Shown: positions 45,266 to 54,341, counted from the stretch's first letter. The stretch: 64,000 nt of DNA from Thermoplasmata archaeon (GCA_021820525.1 JAKADM010000005.1:1-64000), one strand, 5' to 3'. Numbers and translations: made by a program. The notes: generated by a model from the sequence alone, not told the origin.

Positions 45266-47100
45266 ATTTGCTTATCCTATTTCTCATATTTGTGCCTGGT
45301 CTCTTTACAGCCATAATATCAAACAGGGCAGGGAGGATTACAAATCTTTTCTATTCTATTTTATTGATCTTAATTTCCATTCTCCTTCTTCTGAACAGTA
45401 TTAAAATAGGGGATTTCTCCTCAGGATATTTCGATCTAAAATTCACCAACACAGGGGCAGCCTTTGGCGTAGGGATTGGAGTCATATGGTTCATAATGTC
45501 CACCAATAAAATTCTTGCAAGGTGGATGAGGGAAAGAGAATTCCTATCTTACTTAGTAGTTTTGGGCATAGTTGGAGTTCTATTTTCTGGTAATTCAATC
45601 ACATTTATCCTTTTCTGGGAAATATTCACACTGGCAGCATCCTACTCCCTTGGCCTTTATGATAAAAAATACCTTCTATCCTCCTACGTCTTTCTGTCTA
45701 TCGGTGAGGTGAGCACAGTTCTTCTCATTCTCGCTGCTGCAATTGCATATTCATCCTATGGAAATTTTTCATTCTATGGCATATTGCATAGCCAGATATC
45801 TGAGGCGCTCTGGGTATCAGGTTTTGTGGTGAAGGCAGGCATTATACCCATGCAGATGTCTGAATGGTACAGTTTAAGCAGAAGTGGAATCGATTCATCC
45901 CGGGCAATACTGATAGGTGTCATGATCCCATCCGTTTCCCTTTATGGAATTGAGTTTTCGGTGATAAGTTACCATCTGTATTACTTAATCCCTATTGCCC
46001 TTATTGTGATTGGATCCATTTCAATGCTTTTTGGCTCCATATTCTCAAGCACATCTGAAAGCCCCAGGGTTCTTGCGGGATACAGTACAATTGAAAACGT
46101 TGGTGCAATGATCATTCTTTCTGGTATATCCTCAGTTTCTGCCTATTCAGCGAACTATGCCCTTTCACAATTTTCAACAACCGCACTTCTCATATATGTA
46201 ATCATGCACGGCGCTGGCAAATCTGTTATTTTATCATCAACATCATTTTATGCTGATTCCTTTAATAGCAAGGAGTGGAAGAGCATTGGAAAGGGCGGTC
46301 TTATCGTTGCAGCTATTTCAATGATGGGTCTTATTCCTCTGGGTGGAGGTATAGGGGAATGGATGCTTCTTGAAAGCCTTTTTATCATTTCTCTTTCCGG
46401 ACTCTCCTACCTGTCAGTTATCGCAGTGTTTGCAGGCTCAATGGCAGCACTATCTGCAGGTATTTCAGTGATTTCATTTACAAAATTTGTATCGTTCCTG
46501 GGTGTTTCCATAGAGGATCATCCCGAGGGGTCAGGGGTTGTGAAATCCTACCGTACCGGTTTTATTCTTATTGTTCTTTCCATACTATTTCCACTTTTAT
46601 TCATTCTCTTATCCATAAAGGTTCCAGGAAGCTCTGTTTTCTATTCATTTCTCACAGGAGGAACAATTTTTCCAGGATGGTCAGTAATTCAGTCACCAGG
46701 TTATGGAAACACATTTGGGGTTGTGTCGCCAATGTTAATACTTGTAATGGCTGGCATTATTCTGATTCCTCTTTACTTAACCAGGCCAAGGCATTTCAGG
46801 AAAGTCAAGCCATGGCACGGAGGACTTGATATTGACAGGACATATAATTCCTTCAACTATTCAAATCCATCAAGGATAACATTCTCCAAAATATTCCCAA
46901 AAATAGAGGAAAGGAAGGGAGAAAAATATGAAGATAGAAATTTCGATTTCATTTTCGCTCTCATGTCAGCCTTATATGTAAAATATGAGAATATGTCAAG
47001 AAAAATGGCATTAAAAATAATGAATGGAGATACCAGAAGATATGTTCTTTACATTATGTTGACGCTCATGTTCGCCCTTGCAGTGGGCGAACTTTTATAG
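45262..47100 (+). CDS. Ehr-like complex, HyfB/NuoL-type antiporter subunit
   Basis: 612 residues, about 15-16 helices, second Mrp/NuoLMN-type subunit. FILFWEIFTLAASYSLGLY supplies the TM5 glutamate, and GFVVKAGIIPMQMSEWYSLSRSGIDSS the TM7 lysine region in a divergent form. MHGAGKSVILSS is the TM12 counterpart. The soluble C-terminal part (HGGLDIDRTYNSF) matches the conserved end of HyfB-type proteins. It closes the six-gene operon; about 166 bp of AT-rich sequence follows before the convergent SH3 gene. Confidence 0.88.
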   Translation: MNLLILFLIFVPGLFTAIISNRAGRITNLFYSILLILISILLLLNSIKIGDFSSGYFDLKFTNTGAAFGVGIGVIWFIMSTNKILARWMREREFLSYLVVLGIVGVLFSGNSITFILFWEIFTLAASYSLGLYDKKYLLSSYVFLSIGEVSTVLLILAAAIAYSSYGNFSFYGILHSQISEALWVSGFVVKAGIIPMQMSEWYSLSRSGIDSSRAILIGVMIPSVSLYGIEFSVISYHLYYLIPIALIVIGSISMLFGSIFSSTSESPRVLAGYSTIENVGAMIILSGISSVSAYSANYALSQFSTTALLIYVIMHGAGKSVILSSTSFYADSFNSKEWKSIGKGGLIVAAISMMGLIPLGGGIGEWMLLESLFIISLSGLSYLSVIAVFAGSMAALSAGISVISFTKFVSFLGVSIEDHPEGSGVVKSYRTGFILIVLSILFPLLFILLSIKVPGSSVFYSFLTGGTIFPGWSVIQSPGYGNTFGVVSPMLILVMAGIILIPLYLTRPRHFRKVKPWHGGLDIDRTYNSFNYSNPSRITFSKIFPKIEERKGEKYEDRNFDFIFALMSALYVKYENMSRKMALKIMNGDTRRYVLYIMLTLMFALAVGELL

Positions 47101-47266
47101 GTCAGAAAATACTCAAACCAATTTAAAATAATTTCCCACAAATTTTTTATGAGCCATTTAGAAATGTGAATGATAACAATCTTATTCCATTCAAAACCAA
47201 TAATTTCATGAAAACATATGTAATCCGATCTTAAAGATCAGATGATATCATTTCATTAAGTTTCAA

Positions 47267-47617
47267 TCATAGCCTGTTTAGAATTGATTCAGGCAACCAT
47301 CCCTCATCTTTGTTATCTTTCCTGCAAAAAAACCATCCAGAATTTTCATACAGAACCTTAACTGTCTCACCCTTCCTGACTGTAAGTTCAGTGGAATCAT
47401 AATCGCTATTAACCGAAAATTTTCCATTTTTCTGGACTATTATGGTCTCTGGAACCCAAGCTTCAGTACCATCCATGCTTCTGCACCATATCCATCCCTT
47501 AACGGATTCCTTCCCCTCCGTGGGAATCACCCTGTCGCCATGTTTCAGTTTAACAGAATATTCATAAGAACGTTTGAAATCTTCTTTCACAATATAAATA
47601 GCATTTTCATCCGTCAT
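47267..47617 (-). CDS. Two-SH3-domain protein
   Basis: 116 residues made of two tandem SH3-like barrels. The repeat units are GWIWCRSMDGTEAWVPETII (about 41-60) and GWFFCRKDNKDEGWLPESIL (about 94-113), each with the W-x-x-x-R ... G/A-W-L/V-P-E pattern of variant SH3 domains. No signal peptide or other domain is present. Bacterial-type and variant SH3 domains mediate peptide or ligand binding; an intracellular two-SH3 protein in an archaeon is uncommon. It is monocistronic, with ATG 47617. Confidence 0.78.
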   Translation of the reverse strand: MTDENAIYIVKEDFKRSYEYSVKLKHGDRVIPTEGKESVKGWIWCRSMDGTEAWVPETIIVQKNGKFSVNSDYDSTELTVRKGETVKVLYENSGWFFCRKDNKDEGWLPESILNRL

Positions 47618-48039
47618 ATGTAACGGGCAGATTGATTACGTATGGTTATTTAGAATTTTATATGGTGTTGGAAAACGTTCTAAAATATCCATATGACTTA
47701 AATTCTATAAGGCTTTTTTTAACTGCCATATACATCATGCAGAGGAATGATCTCTGTACCATTACTGCCTAATTGAGACAGAAAACTTTTGAATGATCAT
47801 ACAGAATAGGAAAGATTGAGAAATATGAAAAGAACCGGGAAGAGATACTTGCAATAATTTGTAAATCTACATTTCTCGAAATATCAAATTTCCAGATTGA
47901 GGTTAAGGTATTTGATTTTCTTAAAGGTCAGAATGGTCAGCAAGTGATGGTAAATTCTTCTAAAAAATTTTAAATTCATGGATTTTACAGGAAGGAATAT
48001 GAGTTTCAACACCAATCTTTTTAAAGCACAGGCAACCTA
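47618..48039. other. Intergenic region with a start-less 58-codon frame
   Basis: About 420 bp. A plus-strand frame near 47795-47973 reads EKYEKNREEILAIICKSTF and on to a TAA, looks protein-like, and has a stop but no ATG, GTG or TTG start. It is probably the tail of a dead gene. The rest is AT-rich, containing the SH3-gene promoter. Confidence 0.4.
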
Positions 48040-48636
48040 TTAACCAGTTGTCTTGTAGTGACTCTGTAAGAGGGAAAACATCCCCTCTCTGAATAATTCA
48101 ACGGCTGTGCTTTCCGGTAGACCCTGCATAACGCTCATTAACATTCCATTGTGAAAAGCTATGAGAATGCGGGCGAGATTAATAGAATCAGTGTTCTCAG
48201 ATATTTTTTTTCCAAGTTTAAGCTGGTCTATCTTTTCCTTTAGAAGTATAACATAATCGTTGTAACTTTTCGATAAAATATTTTTGATTTCAGGATTACT
48301 TTCCATCTCTCCCATGGCAAAAATCCAGTGAAATTTGACATGGTCTGGCATTTTCATTTCTGTTTCGAAAAACCTGTTCCCCATATCAAGAAAATCCTCA
48401 GGGTTTACATTCTTAAGAGCCTCCTGTAGCATTTTCATATTTCTGTTGCACACACTGTACAGAACATCCTCTTTGCTCTTGAAATAGATATATATAGTGC
48501 CCTTTGTAACACCTATCCTTCTGGCAATATCATCCATGCTGGTGGTTGAGTAGCCACCTCTGAAGAATAGTTCTGACGCTGAATCCAGAATTGTATCTTT
48601 GGCCTGCTTTTTATAATCTGGAACGACCCTCGGCAT
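48040..48636 (-). CDS. TetR-family transcriptional repressor
   Basis: 198 residues. The N-terminal TetR HTH is typical: ILDSASELFFRGGYSTTSMDDIA, GVTKGTIYIYFKSKEDVLY. A C-terminal ligand-binding/dimerisation domain follows. It is divergent from the epimerase gene with 77 bp between starts containing a palindromic operator, so it most likely represses itself and the epimerase gene. Inducer unknown. Confidence 0.9.
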   Translation of the reverse strand: MPRVVPDYKKQAKDTILDSASELFFRGGYSTTSMDDIARRIGVTKGTIYIYFKSKEDVLYSVCNRNMKMLQEALKNVNPEDFLDMGNRFFETEMKMPDHVKFHWIFAMGEMESNPEIKNILSKSYNDYVILLKEKIDQLKLGKKISENTDSINLARILIAFHNGMLMSVMQGLPESTAVELFREGMFSLLQSHYKTTG

Positions 48637-48694
48637 GGTTGAAGATATGGCATCCTATAATTAAAGTATTCTCACCAGAATGTTTATCTACTAA

Positions 48695-48710
48695 TTAGTT
48701 ATTAAACTAA
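48695..48710. promoter_or_regulatory. Palindromic TetR-type operator
   Basis: TTAGTT-ATTA-AACTAA is a perfect inverted repeat with a four-base centre, three bases before the ATG of the epimerase gene. It sits in the short region divergent from tetR. In a leaderless transcript, repressor binding here would cover the transcription start. Partial further repeats (CTAAT) flank it. Confidence 0.68.
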
Positions 48711-48713
48711 CTA

Positions 48714-49691
48714 ATGAGTATTTATACAGACCTTGGAGACAGATCTGAAGGTAAGAACTTGGTTTTTGGCTCAACGGGTGCCTACGGTTATGCCATAGTG
48801 AGAGAATTAGAGAAGCAAGGAAAGGAGGTTCTGGCAGTTTGCAGAGATTTGGAAAAGGGGAGGAGAATGTTTTCAAAAAGTACGGAAACCATTCAGGTCG
48901 ATATAATGTCAGAGGAACAGGTTTTGAGAGCCTGTCAGGGTGCTTCTGTTGTTTACGCTGGACATAATTTTCCATACTCTGATTGGAAATTGAATTATGT
49001 AAGGAGTATGGAGAATATTATGAAGGGATGTGCAAAAAATCATTCCCTCCTTGTATTTCCAGGGAATGTTTACGGTTATGGAAGATTTAAATATTTACCT
49101 GTAGATGAGAATCATCCTCACGATGCAATTTCGAGAAAGGGTATTATAAGAAATAAAATCGAATCAGAATTGATGGAAGGGCACAAAAGAGGGAAATTCA
49201 ACCTCATAATCCCTAGATTTGCAGATTTTTATGGTCCAAACGTAACAAACGATCTATATGGAGCCATGTTTCGCAATGCCATAAACGGAAAAACCTCCAT
49301 ATGGCCAGGCAATGCCGATATGGATCACCAGTTCACATTCATAGGAGATGCAGCCAGAGCGACCATGGAACTTGTGGATAATGCCACAAGCCATGGCCAG
49401 GTCTTCCATGTTTGTGGTAAAACTATTTCAGCCCGTGAGTTCATTTCAAAGATATATTTGAACGTGGGAAGTAAACCAAGGGTAAGGGTAGTCCCAAAGT
49501 CTCTCATAGCGATTTCTGGCATACTAAATTCCCAGGCAATGGAGCTATTGGAATTAATGTATGAATATACTGAACCATATGTGATTGATGATTCAAAGTT
49601 CAAGGGGTTATTTCCATCATTTAATTATACAGACTATGATGATGGAATAAGGCAAACTCTTCAGTGGTACAGAATGAACAAATCATGGTGA
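48714..49691 (+). CDS. NAD(P)-dependent epimerase/dehydratase (extended SDR)
   Basis: 325 residues. An N-terminal Rossmann glycine motif GSTGAYGYAIVRELEKQGKEV and the extended-SDR blocks VFPGNVYGYGR (site tyrosine region), RFADFYGPNV and DHQFTFIGDAARA are present. Such enzymes act on nucleotide sugars or other metabolites; no glycosyltransferase lies nearby. Its expression is likely set by the divergent TetR regulator, which argues for an inducible detoxifying or catabolic reductase rather than a constitutive sugar epimerase. Confidence 0.85.
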   Translation: MSIYTDLGDRSEGKNLVFGSTGAYGYAIVRELEKQGKEVLAVCRDLEKGRRMFSKSTETIQVDIMSEEQVLRACQGASVVYAGHNFPYSDWKLNYVRSMENIMKGCAKNHSLLVFPGNVYGYGRFKYLPVDENHPHDAISRKGIIRNKIESELMEGHKRGKFNLIIPRFADFYGPNVTNDLYGAMFRNAINGKTSIWPGNADMDHQFTFIGDAARATMELVDNATSHGQVFHVCGKTISAREFISKIYLNVGSKPRVRVVPKSLIAISGILNSQAMELLELMYEYTEPYVIDDSKFKGLFPSFNYTDYDDGIRQTLQWYRMNKSW

Positions 49692-49943
49692 AAATGAAAT
49701 AGAAAAAGCAGCAATTGAATTAATATCGTTCCAGTCTTGGATAGATCCATTTTTTGGAGACCATCCTGTGCCATAAAAACTTAACATGTTTTAAGTCCAA
49801 ATATATTTGTGTCTCATGTTCAAATAAGCACTGAAAAGGAAAAACAGTTTGCAATGAATTTTCAATAAAACTTAACTCATATAGGGTTCAAAATCTCAAC
49901 GATTTTATTTAGAAGTAAAACACAATTTCAAAACAATACATGA

Positions 49944-50025
49944 CGCCGCGGGAGAGATTCGAACTCCCGATCCACAAAGGGAACCAGATCTCAAGTCTGG
50001 CGCCGTACCACTGGGCCACCGCGGC
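49944..50025 (-). tRNA. tRNA-Ser (anticodon TGA)
   Basis: Minus strand. Acceptor GCCGCGG (50025-50019) pairs with CCGCGGC, discriminator G at 49944. Anticodon loop CTTGAGA has TGA on a CCAGA/TCTGG stem. A long variable arm of class II type (about TTCCCTTTGTGGATC) precedes the T-arm GGGAG-TTCGAAT-CTCCC. It starts only 9 bp beyond the stop of rpl15e on the same strand, so it may be processed from the ribosomal protein transcript. Confidence 0.95.
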
Positions 50026-50034
50026 AAAAAAGGA

Positions 50035-50631
50035 TTATCTCCTTAATCTTCCGTTGGCTCTGATGGAAGGTCTGCTTTTTGCAGAATTCTTTCTGCCTGT
50101 CCTGAGACCTCTTCCCTTATAGCCTGCGGATGTAAGTCCTCTGTAAACCCTACCGGTGTTCTGGGGTTCGGAAATCCAGGAAATTCTGGGATCATTGTAT
50201 ATCTCAGGTTTGCTCTTATCTACCAGTATGACTTCGTAATACTTGTAAAATCCATCTTCTCCCACATAGTATGAGTTCAGCACTTCCATATTGGGGTACC
50301 TGTCTGCAACTCTCTCTTCAGCAATCCACTGTATGCTTTTCTTTCTTGTAAGTTTACTGTATGCCATCCTTCTAGGCCTTCTTCCTCCCATAATTTTTGG
50401 CCTGTTAGATCCACCTCTCCTTACTCTGGCCCTGACAACAACATAACCATCCTTTGCCCTGTAACCCAGAGCCCTGGCCCTGTCCAGCCTTGTAGGGTGC
50501 TCCACTCTTTCTATTGCACCTCCCCTTCTCCAGTCGACCATTCTCTGCCTTTGAAATATCAGTATTTCTGATTTTTTCAGTGAATTCCAGCTTTCGGATA
50601 TCCTTCCGTAAAGATTTGAGTGATTTACCAT
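50035..50631 (-). CDS. rpl15e: Large ribosomal subunit protein L15e (eL15)
   Basis: 198 residues, the usual eL15 length. It is strongly basic, with conserved blocks [53 protein letters not shown] and a C-terminal GKGRGLR-like tail ([12 protein letters not shown]). It binds 23S rRNA. It is divergent from the Pop5 gene across 169 bp, with the tRNA-Ser gene directly downstream. Confidence 0.97.
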   Translation of the reverse strand: MVNHSNLYGRISESWNSLKKSEILIFQRQRMVDWRRGGAIERVEHPTRLDRARALGYRAKDGYVVVRARVRRGGSNRPKIMGGRRPRRMAYSKLTRKKSIQWIAEERVADRYPNMEVLNSYYVGEDGFYKYYEVILVDKSKPEIYNDPRISWISEPQNTGRVYRGLTSAGYKGRGLRTGRKNSAKSRPSIRANGRLRR

Positions 50632-50800
50632 TTTATTCTACCTTTAACTAATGTAAGGGGGAGATACTATGCTACAATAAATAATTTTATGATTTGCACA
50701 ATTGTGATGGGAAAATTGAAACATGTACAGTTCAATTTCTATGGGTTACTGAATAGGGGCATGGATCAAATCTTTAAACCCTCAGGAAATCCCATGCGAT

Positions 50801-51064
50801 ATGAAATGTTCACCCTACAGGAAGAGGTATATTCTCATTAAAGGGGCAAGAAATGATCTGAATATGGCTGTAAGGGATATTTACAGGGAATTTGGTGCCA
50901 AAGAAAAATACAGAGATGAAAACTATTCCATAGTGCTTGGAAACCAATTTTCAAAGGAATATATTTTATCCTATGCCCGAAGGAAACTGAAATCCGTATC
51001 TGTGCTCAGGGTAAGCGGAACAATTAAAAAATGTAAGGACATCATTAAGAATCAGGAAAGATAG
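50801..51064 (+). CDS. rnp2: Ribonuclease P protein component 2 (Pop5/Rnp2)
   Basis: 87 residues, shorter than many archaeal Pop5 proteins (about 100-120). RKRYILIKG at the N-terminus, VRDIYREFG in the first helix and VLRVSGTIKKCKD at the C-terminus follow the family pattern. Pop5 pairs with Rpp30 to activate the catalytic domain of RNase P RNA in tRNA 5' maturation. Its neighbours L15e and tRNA-Ser are translation genes, which supports the call. The 3' end overlaps the convergent rfcL gene by 13 bp. Confidence 0.78.
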   Translation: MKCSPYRKRYILIKGARNDLNMAVRDIYREFGAKEKYRDENYSIVLGNQFSKEYILSYARRKLKSVSVLRVSGTIKKCKDIIKNQER

Positions 51065-52407
51065 AGGCTCATATCTTCCGGAGTAACAGGTTCATATTTC
51101 TTTTTCTTTTCCGAAAGCATGGAATCTTTTAAACTTTCCTCTGCTTTCTCATTGAGATACTGGGATATCTGGGTTTCTGGATTCTTAAGGCCTCTGGAAA
51201 GTTCCCTGAAATATGGCCTCATTTCAATGGCATCCCCATAGGAAAGGTGGAAGGCCAGTTCCATGGCTCTGCAAACCCTGTCTATGGAATTTCTGCTCTT
51301 TTTTGATTTGCTCATGGCAGTTATATAGTTTGGAAATTCATATTTTGTATATCCCCCCTTCTTATCAACAGCCGTGAAGGATGATGCCACAATGTCATCC
51401 ACATATATCCATAATCTGTAGTAGTTCATTCTTGAGGCCTTTCTAGAAAGCAAATCTGCTCTTGAAACTAGGTCCTCTATGTTTACCACAGCATCCATGG
51501 TATGGCATTCCTTTACACCATTGGTGCTTACCCACTGTATCAATGTATCCTTGTCTACATCCACATCTCTTATAAGCCTCAGGTTGGCAGAAATGTCATT
51601 TCCCTTTAAAAGTGACCGCACCACGTCAAAAATCTGGCCATGAACATCCCTGAGGCTCCCAACTGGTTCAGCTCCTGAACCAGAAAGAACGTATCTTTCA
51701 ACATCATTTATGGCACTTCTCATATCCGGGAGATCTTCCCTTATTATCCCCTCTATGGCATTTCTATCTGCCTTGAAATTATATTTTGTGCACAGATCCA
51801 TCAGGTCGTCAGCAAGCTTTTTTAAGGCTGCCTTATAATCCAGATCGTTTTTTCTTTTATATACTGAAACCTGTACTACTTCACATTTTGAAATTATTTC
51901 CTTGCCGGTTGATTTTCTTCTGAAATCCCAGAAATCGTTCATTGTTATTATTATGGGGCTTCTGGTGGTTTTTAAAATATCTATGATCGCCCTGTATCCT
52001 CCAATTTCATTTCCATCACCCTTTGATTTTCCCGATGAGGCTCTCTCAAATATATTATCCGCCTCATCGATAAGTATTAGTTTGAGTTGATCAGCATTTT
52101 GATTCTTTTCATTAAACAGTGTTATATCTGAATAAAGGGAGTACATCCCTGCCGTTTCCTTTAGAAAAGTCTCATTTCTATAATCGGAGGAGTTTATTTC
52201 AAGAATGTTCCAGTTTTTTTCACCTGCAATTGCATATGCAGTGGAAGTCTTCCCGCAACCTGGTTCACCCCAGAGGATCAATCCTTTTTTTACTGGAACA
52301 CCATCCTCCCACGACTTGACCCAGTTCAAAATCTGCTCTCTCGTTTCTCTTGAAACAAGTAGTTCTGATAAATTTTTTGGCCTCAGGATTTCTGTCCAGA
52401 TATACAC
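51052..52407 (-). CDS. rfcL: Replication factor C large subunit
   Basis: 451 residues, AAA+ clamp-loader large subunit. The RFC box II-like opening W-x-x-x-LRPKNLSELLV, Walker A GEPGCGKTS (46-54), Walker B LILIDEAD, and the sensor 1 region PIIITMND are present. The large subunit loads the PCNA clamp together with RFC small subunits, not encoded here. A C-terminal collar domain is visible (helices after 230), while a clear C-terminal PIP-box-like Q-x-x-L-x-x-FF tail is not seen. Confidence 0.94.
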   Translation of the reverse strand: MYIWTEILRPKNLSELLVSRETREQILNWVKSWEDGVPVKKGLILWGEPGCGKTSTAYAIAGEKNWNILEINSSDYRNETFLKETAGMYSLYSDITLFNEKNQNADQLKLILIDEADNIFERASSGKSKGDGNEIGGYRAIIDILKTTRSPIIITMNDFWDFRRKSTGKEIISKCEVVQVSVYKRKNDLDYKAALKKLADDLMDLCTKYNFKADRNAIEGIIREDLPDMRSAINDVERYVLSGSGAEPVGSLRDVHGQIFDVVRSLLKGNDISANLRLIRDVDVDKDTLIQWVSTNGVKECHTMDAVVNIEDLVSRADLLSRKASRMNYYRLWIYVDDIVASSFTAVDKKGGYTKYEFPNYITAMSKSKKSRNSIDRVCRAMELAFHLSYGDAIEMRPYFRELSRGLKNPETQISQYLNEKAEESLKDSMLSEKKKKYEPVTPEDMSLYLS

Positions 52408-52490
52408 ATATACTAAAAGATGAATTCAATTAATAGCCTTTCGCATTTCGATCAAAACAGTATTAAAAGCAATCTGTATTAAGAGATTTA

Positions 52491-53480
52491 ATGATGAGGA
52501 TTAGCGCGTACAGCCCTTTAAGGGTATCCTTCGCAGGTGGTGGCACGGACATATCTCCTTTTTTGGAAGAATACGGAACGGATGTAATCAATACAACAAT
52601 TGATAGAGGGGTGTATGTGAGCTATGTGGAAGACAGTTCTCCATTGGAGATAACCTCAAGGGATTTTCTAAAAACAGTGGTTTTTGGAGGAAATAAGGAA
52701 AGCAATTTCCAGGAAAAGATAATGGAACTTTTCATGGAAAATGGTATTTTGAAGGGAAGGCTCTATATCAATGGGGAGGTCCCTCCAGGTTCAGGTCTGG
52801 GGTCATCCAGCGCAATGGTGAATTCCATACTCAGAATAATACAGGAATTGAAGGGCGATTTTAAAGGAAATATGGAACTGGCAAGGCATTCCTATGAGAT
52901 CGAGAAGAATTTCTTTGGAATTACCCTTGGTATACAGGACCCATACGCAATAGCAGAAGGCGGTTTCAAGCATATGAGTTCAAGGGGGAAAGATGTGGTT
53001 TTCCAGCATCTTGAGAACAGCGGCATAATGAAGAAACTCGATGAAGGTATGATTATAGCATATACGGGAAGCACCAGGGAAAGTTCAGAAGTATTGAGGG
53101 AACAGGTTGAGAGATCAGAAAAAGGGGAAAGGGAGGTAATTAAAAAGCTCACAGACCTTAAAAGGATTGCTGTTGATATGGCAAGAAACAGTGTTGACGG
53201 AGACTGGTTAAATTTCTGTAAAAATATCAACTACGGATGGGAAATAAAGAAATCTCTTGGAAGCAAGGTTTCCGGGGATAAGGTTGATAAAATAATCGAT
53301 CTTTCAATGAAGAGTGGAGCAAAAGCATCCAGACTTCTTGGGGGAGGCATGCAGGGATTTGTCCTTGTGCTTGCAGAAAGAGAGGATGTCTGGAAGATCC
53401 AGAGTCAGCTCAGGATGGTATCTGATTTTGTTATGAGGGTTTCTCCTTCAACAGAGGGCACCAGGCTATTCAGTTTTTAA
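52491..53480 (+). CDS. GHMP-family kinase (heptose kinase-like; possible mevalonate 3-phosphate 5-kinase)
   Basis: 329 residues. Motif 1 is SPLRVSFAGGGTDI, the ATP loop is PPGSGLGSSSAM (about 97-108), and the C-terminal motif is GAKASRLLGGGMQGFVLVL. The pattern matches the group containing D-glycero-D-manno-heptose 7-phosphate kinases. Thermoplasma makes isoprenoids by a modified mevalonate route using mevalonate 3-kinase and a mevalonate 3-phosphate 5-kinase related to GHMP kinases of this kind. A heptose pathway is not expected here, so the latter role is a reasonable but unproven alternative. Confidence 0.78.
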   Translation: MMRISAYSPLRVSFAGGGTDISPFLEEYGTDVINTTIDRGVYVSYVEDSSPLEITSRDFLKTVVFGGNKESNFQEKIMELFMENGILKGRLYINGEVPPGSGLGSSSAMVNSILRIIQELKGDFKGNMELARHSYEIEKNFFGITLGIQDPYAIAEGGFKHMSSRGKDVVFQHLENSGIMKKLDEGMIIAYTGSTRESSEVLREQVERSEKGEREVIKKLTDLKRIAVDMARNSVDGDWLNFCKNINYGWEIKKSLGSKVSGDKVDKIIDLSMKSGAKASRLLGGGMQGFVLVLAEREDVWKIQSQLRMVSDFVMRVSPSTEGTRLFSF

Positions 53481-53933
53481 TATTCCTTCATCTTTTCTGC
53501 AAATTTCTGAGAGAATGCGGTAAGTCAGACCCCATACAATATCACCCTCTATTTCAATGTAATTTCCAAAAATTTCGTTGCTTTTTTCAATCGCCCTCGA
53601 TAAGATGTACCATTTTCCGTATTCCATCTCATCCCCTGGTGTTATTGCGTATTCCTGGTCTGTTCTGAAAAGAAAGGGCTTAACATTTATGTCACCGAAT
53701 CTCACTGGGTGAAAAACATCGTATTCCTTATAGAAAATAAGTTTGCCTCTATCAATCCCGGTCTCCTCTTCAAACTCCCTCATTGCCCCTTCAATTGGTG
53801 TTTCCCCTTCTCTTACAAATCCTCCCGGGAAGCTCATGTCCCCCGACCATGGGTCATCTGTTCTGCGTTTTCTTCTCATAAGGATAACTTTCCTCTTGAA
53901 GAAAACAGCCGCAACAGCTGCATTTTTCTTCAT
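53466..53933 (-). CDS. Nudix hydrolase
   Basis: 155 residues with a complete Nudix box, GGFVREGETPIEGAMREFEE followed by ETGI (G-x5-E-x7-R-E-x-x-E-E-x-G). The RRTDDPWSGDMSFPGG opening is typical of CoA-pyrophosphatase (NudL/PCD1) relatives; the UPF0035-like arrangement would favour CoA diphosphate bonds. It overlaps the convergent GHMP kinase by 15 bp and the upstream DUF1805 gene by four bases, so those two are co-translated. Confidence 0.9.
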   Translation of the reverse strand: MKKNAAVAAVFFKRKVILMRRKRRTDDPWSGDMSFPGGFVREGETPIEGAMREFEEETGIDRGKLIFYKEYDVFHPVRFGDINVKPFLFRTDQEYAITPGDEMEYGKWYILSRAIEKSNEIFGNYIEIEGDIVWGLTYRILSEICRKDEGILKTE

Positions 53934-54217
53934 AAAAGATGCAGCACGTCCCTGACCCTGGTTCCTGGAAGCAGGCCCAGATCCTTTCCCCTTGAGGTGG
54001 AATCTTCAATTTTGGCATCAAGCAGTGTATCCAGATCTTTTACTCCTCTCACCATGGCACCTGCATCCCCGAGTTTTTCTGCCGTTCCAAGGTTTAAATA
54101 ACCGCACATAACATAACCGTTCTTTCCTTTAACCATTACAACCGGTGCGCTGTACATATCTATCTTGATGTACTCAATCTCTTTTTCTCCTGCCTTTATG
54201 GTTTTTTGTTCAATCAT
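53930..54217 (-). CDS. DUF1805 family protein
   Basis: 95 residues from ATG 54217. A further ATG at 54256 is in frame, but the chosen start has TTTATATAC at about 54238-54246, 20-29 bases upstream, giving a leaderless transcript, and matches the family's N-terminus. The pattern is PVVMVKGKNGYVMCGYLNL...DAGAMVRGVKDLDTLL, characteristic of DUF1805 (YunC-like) small alpha/beta proteins. Function unknown. It forms a two-gene operon with the Nudix hydrolase (4-bp overlap). Confidence 0.85.
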   Translation of the reverse strand: MIEQKTIKAGEKEIEYIKIDMYSAPVVMVKGKNGYVMCGYLNLGTAEKLGDAGAMVRGVKDLDTLLDAKIEDSTSRGKDLGLLPGTRVRDVLHLL

Positions 54218-54237
54218 GGATATATCATAACTGAAAA

Positions 54238-54246
54238 GTATATAAA
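54238..54246 (-). promoter_or_regulatory. TATA box of the DUF1805-Nudix operon
   Basis: Minus-strand TTTATATAC placed about 20-29 bases before ATG 54217. It decides between the two in-frame ATGs. Confidence 0.55.
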
Positions 54247-54341
54247 ATACTGGCATGCTTATTTAAGTCTGGAGGAATCCCCGGCTGAGGGTACGTTTCA
54301 AGTCTAAAAATTTTTAAGCACTTACAATTAAGGGTTATAAA

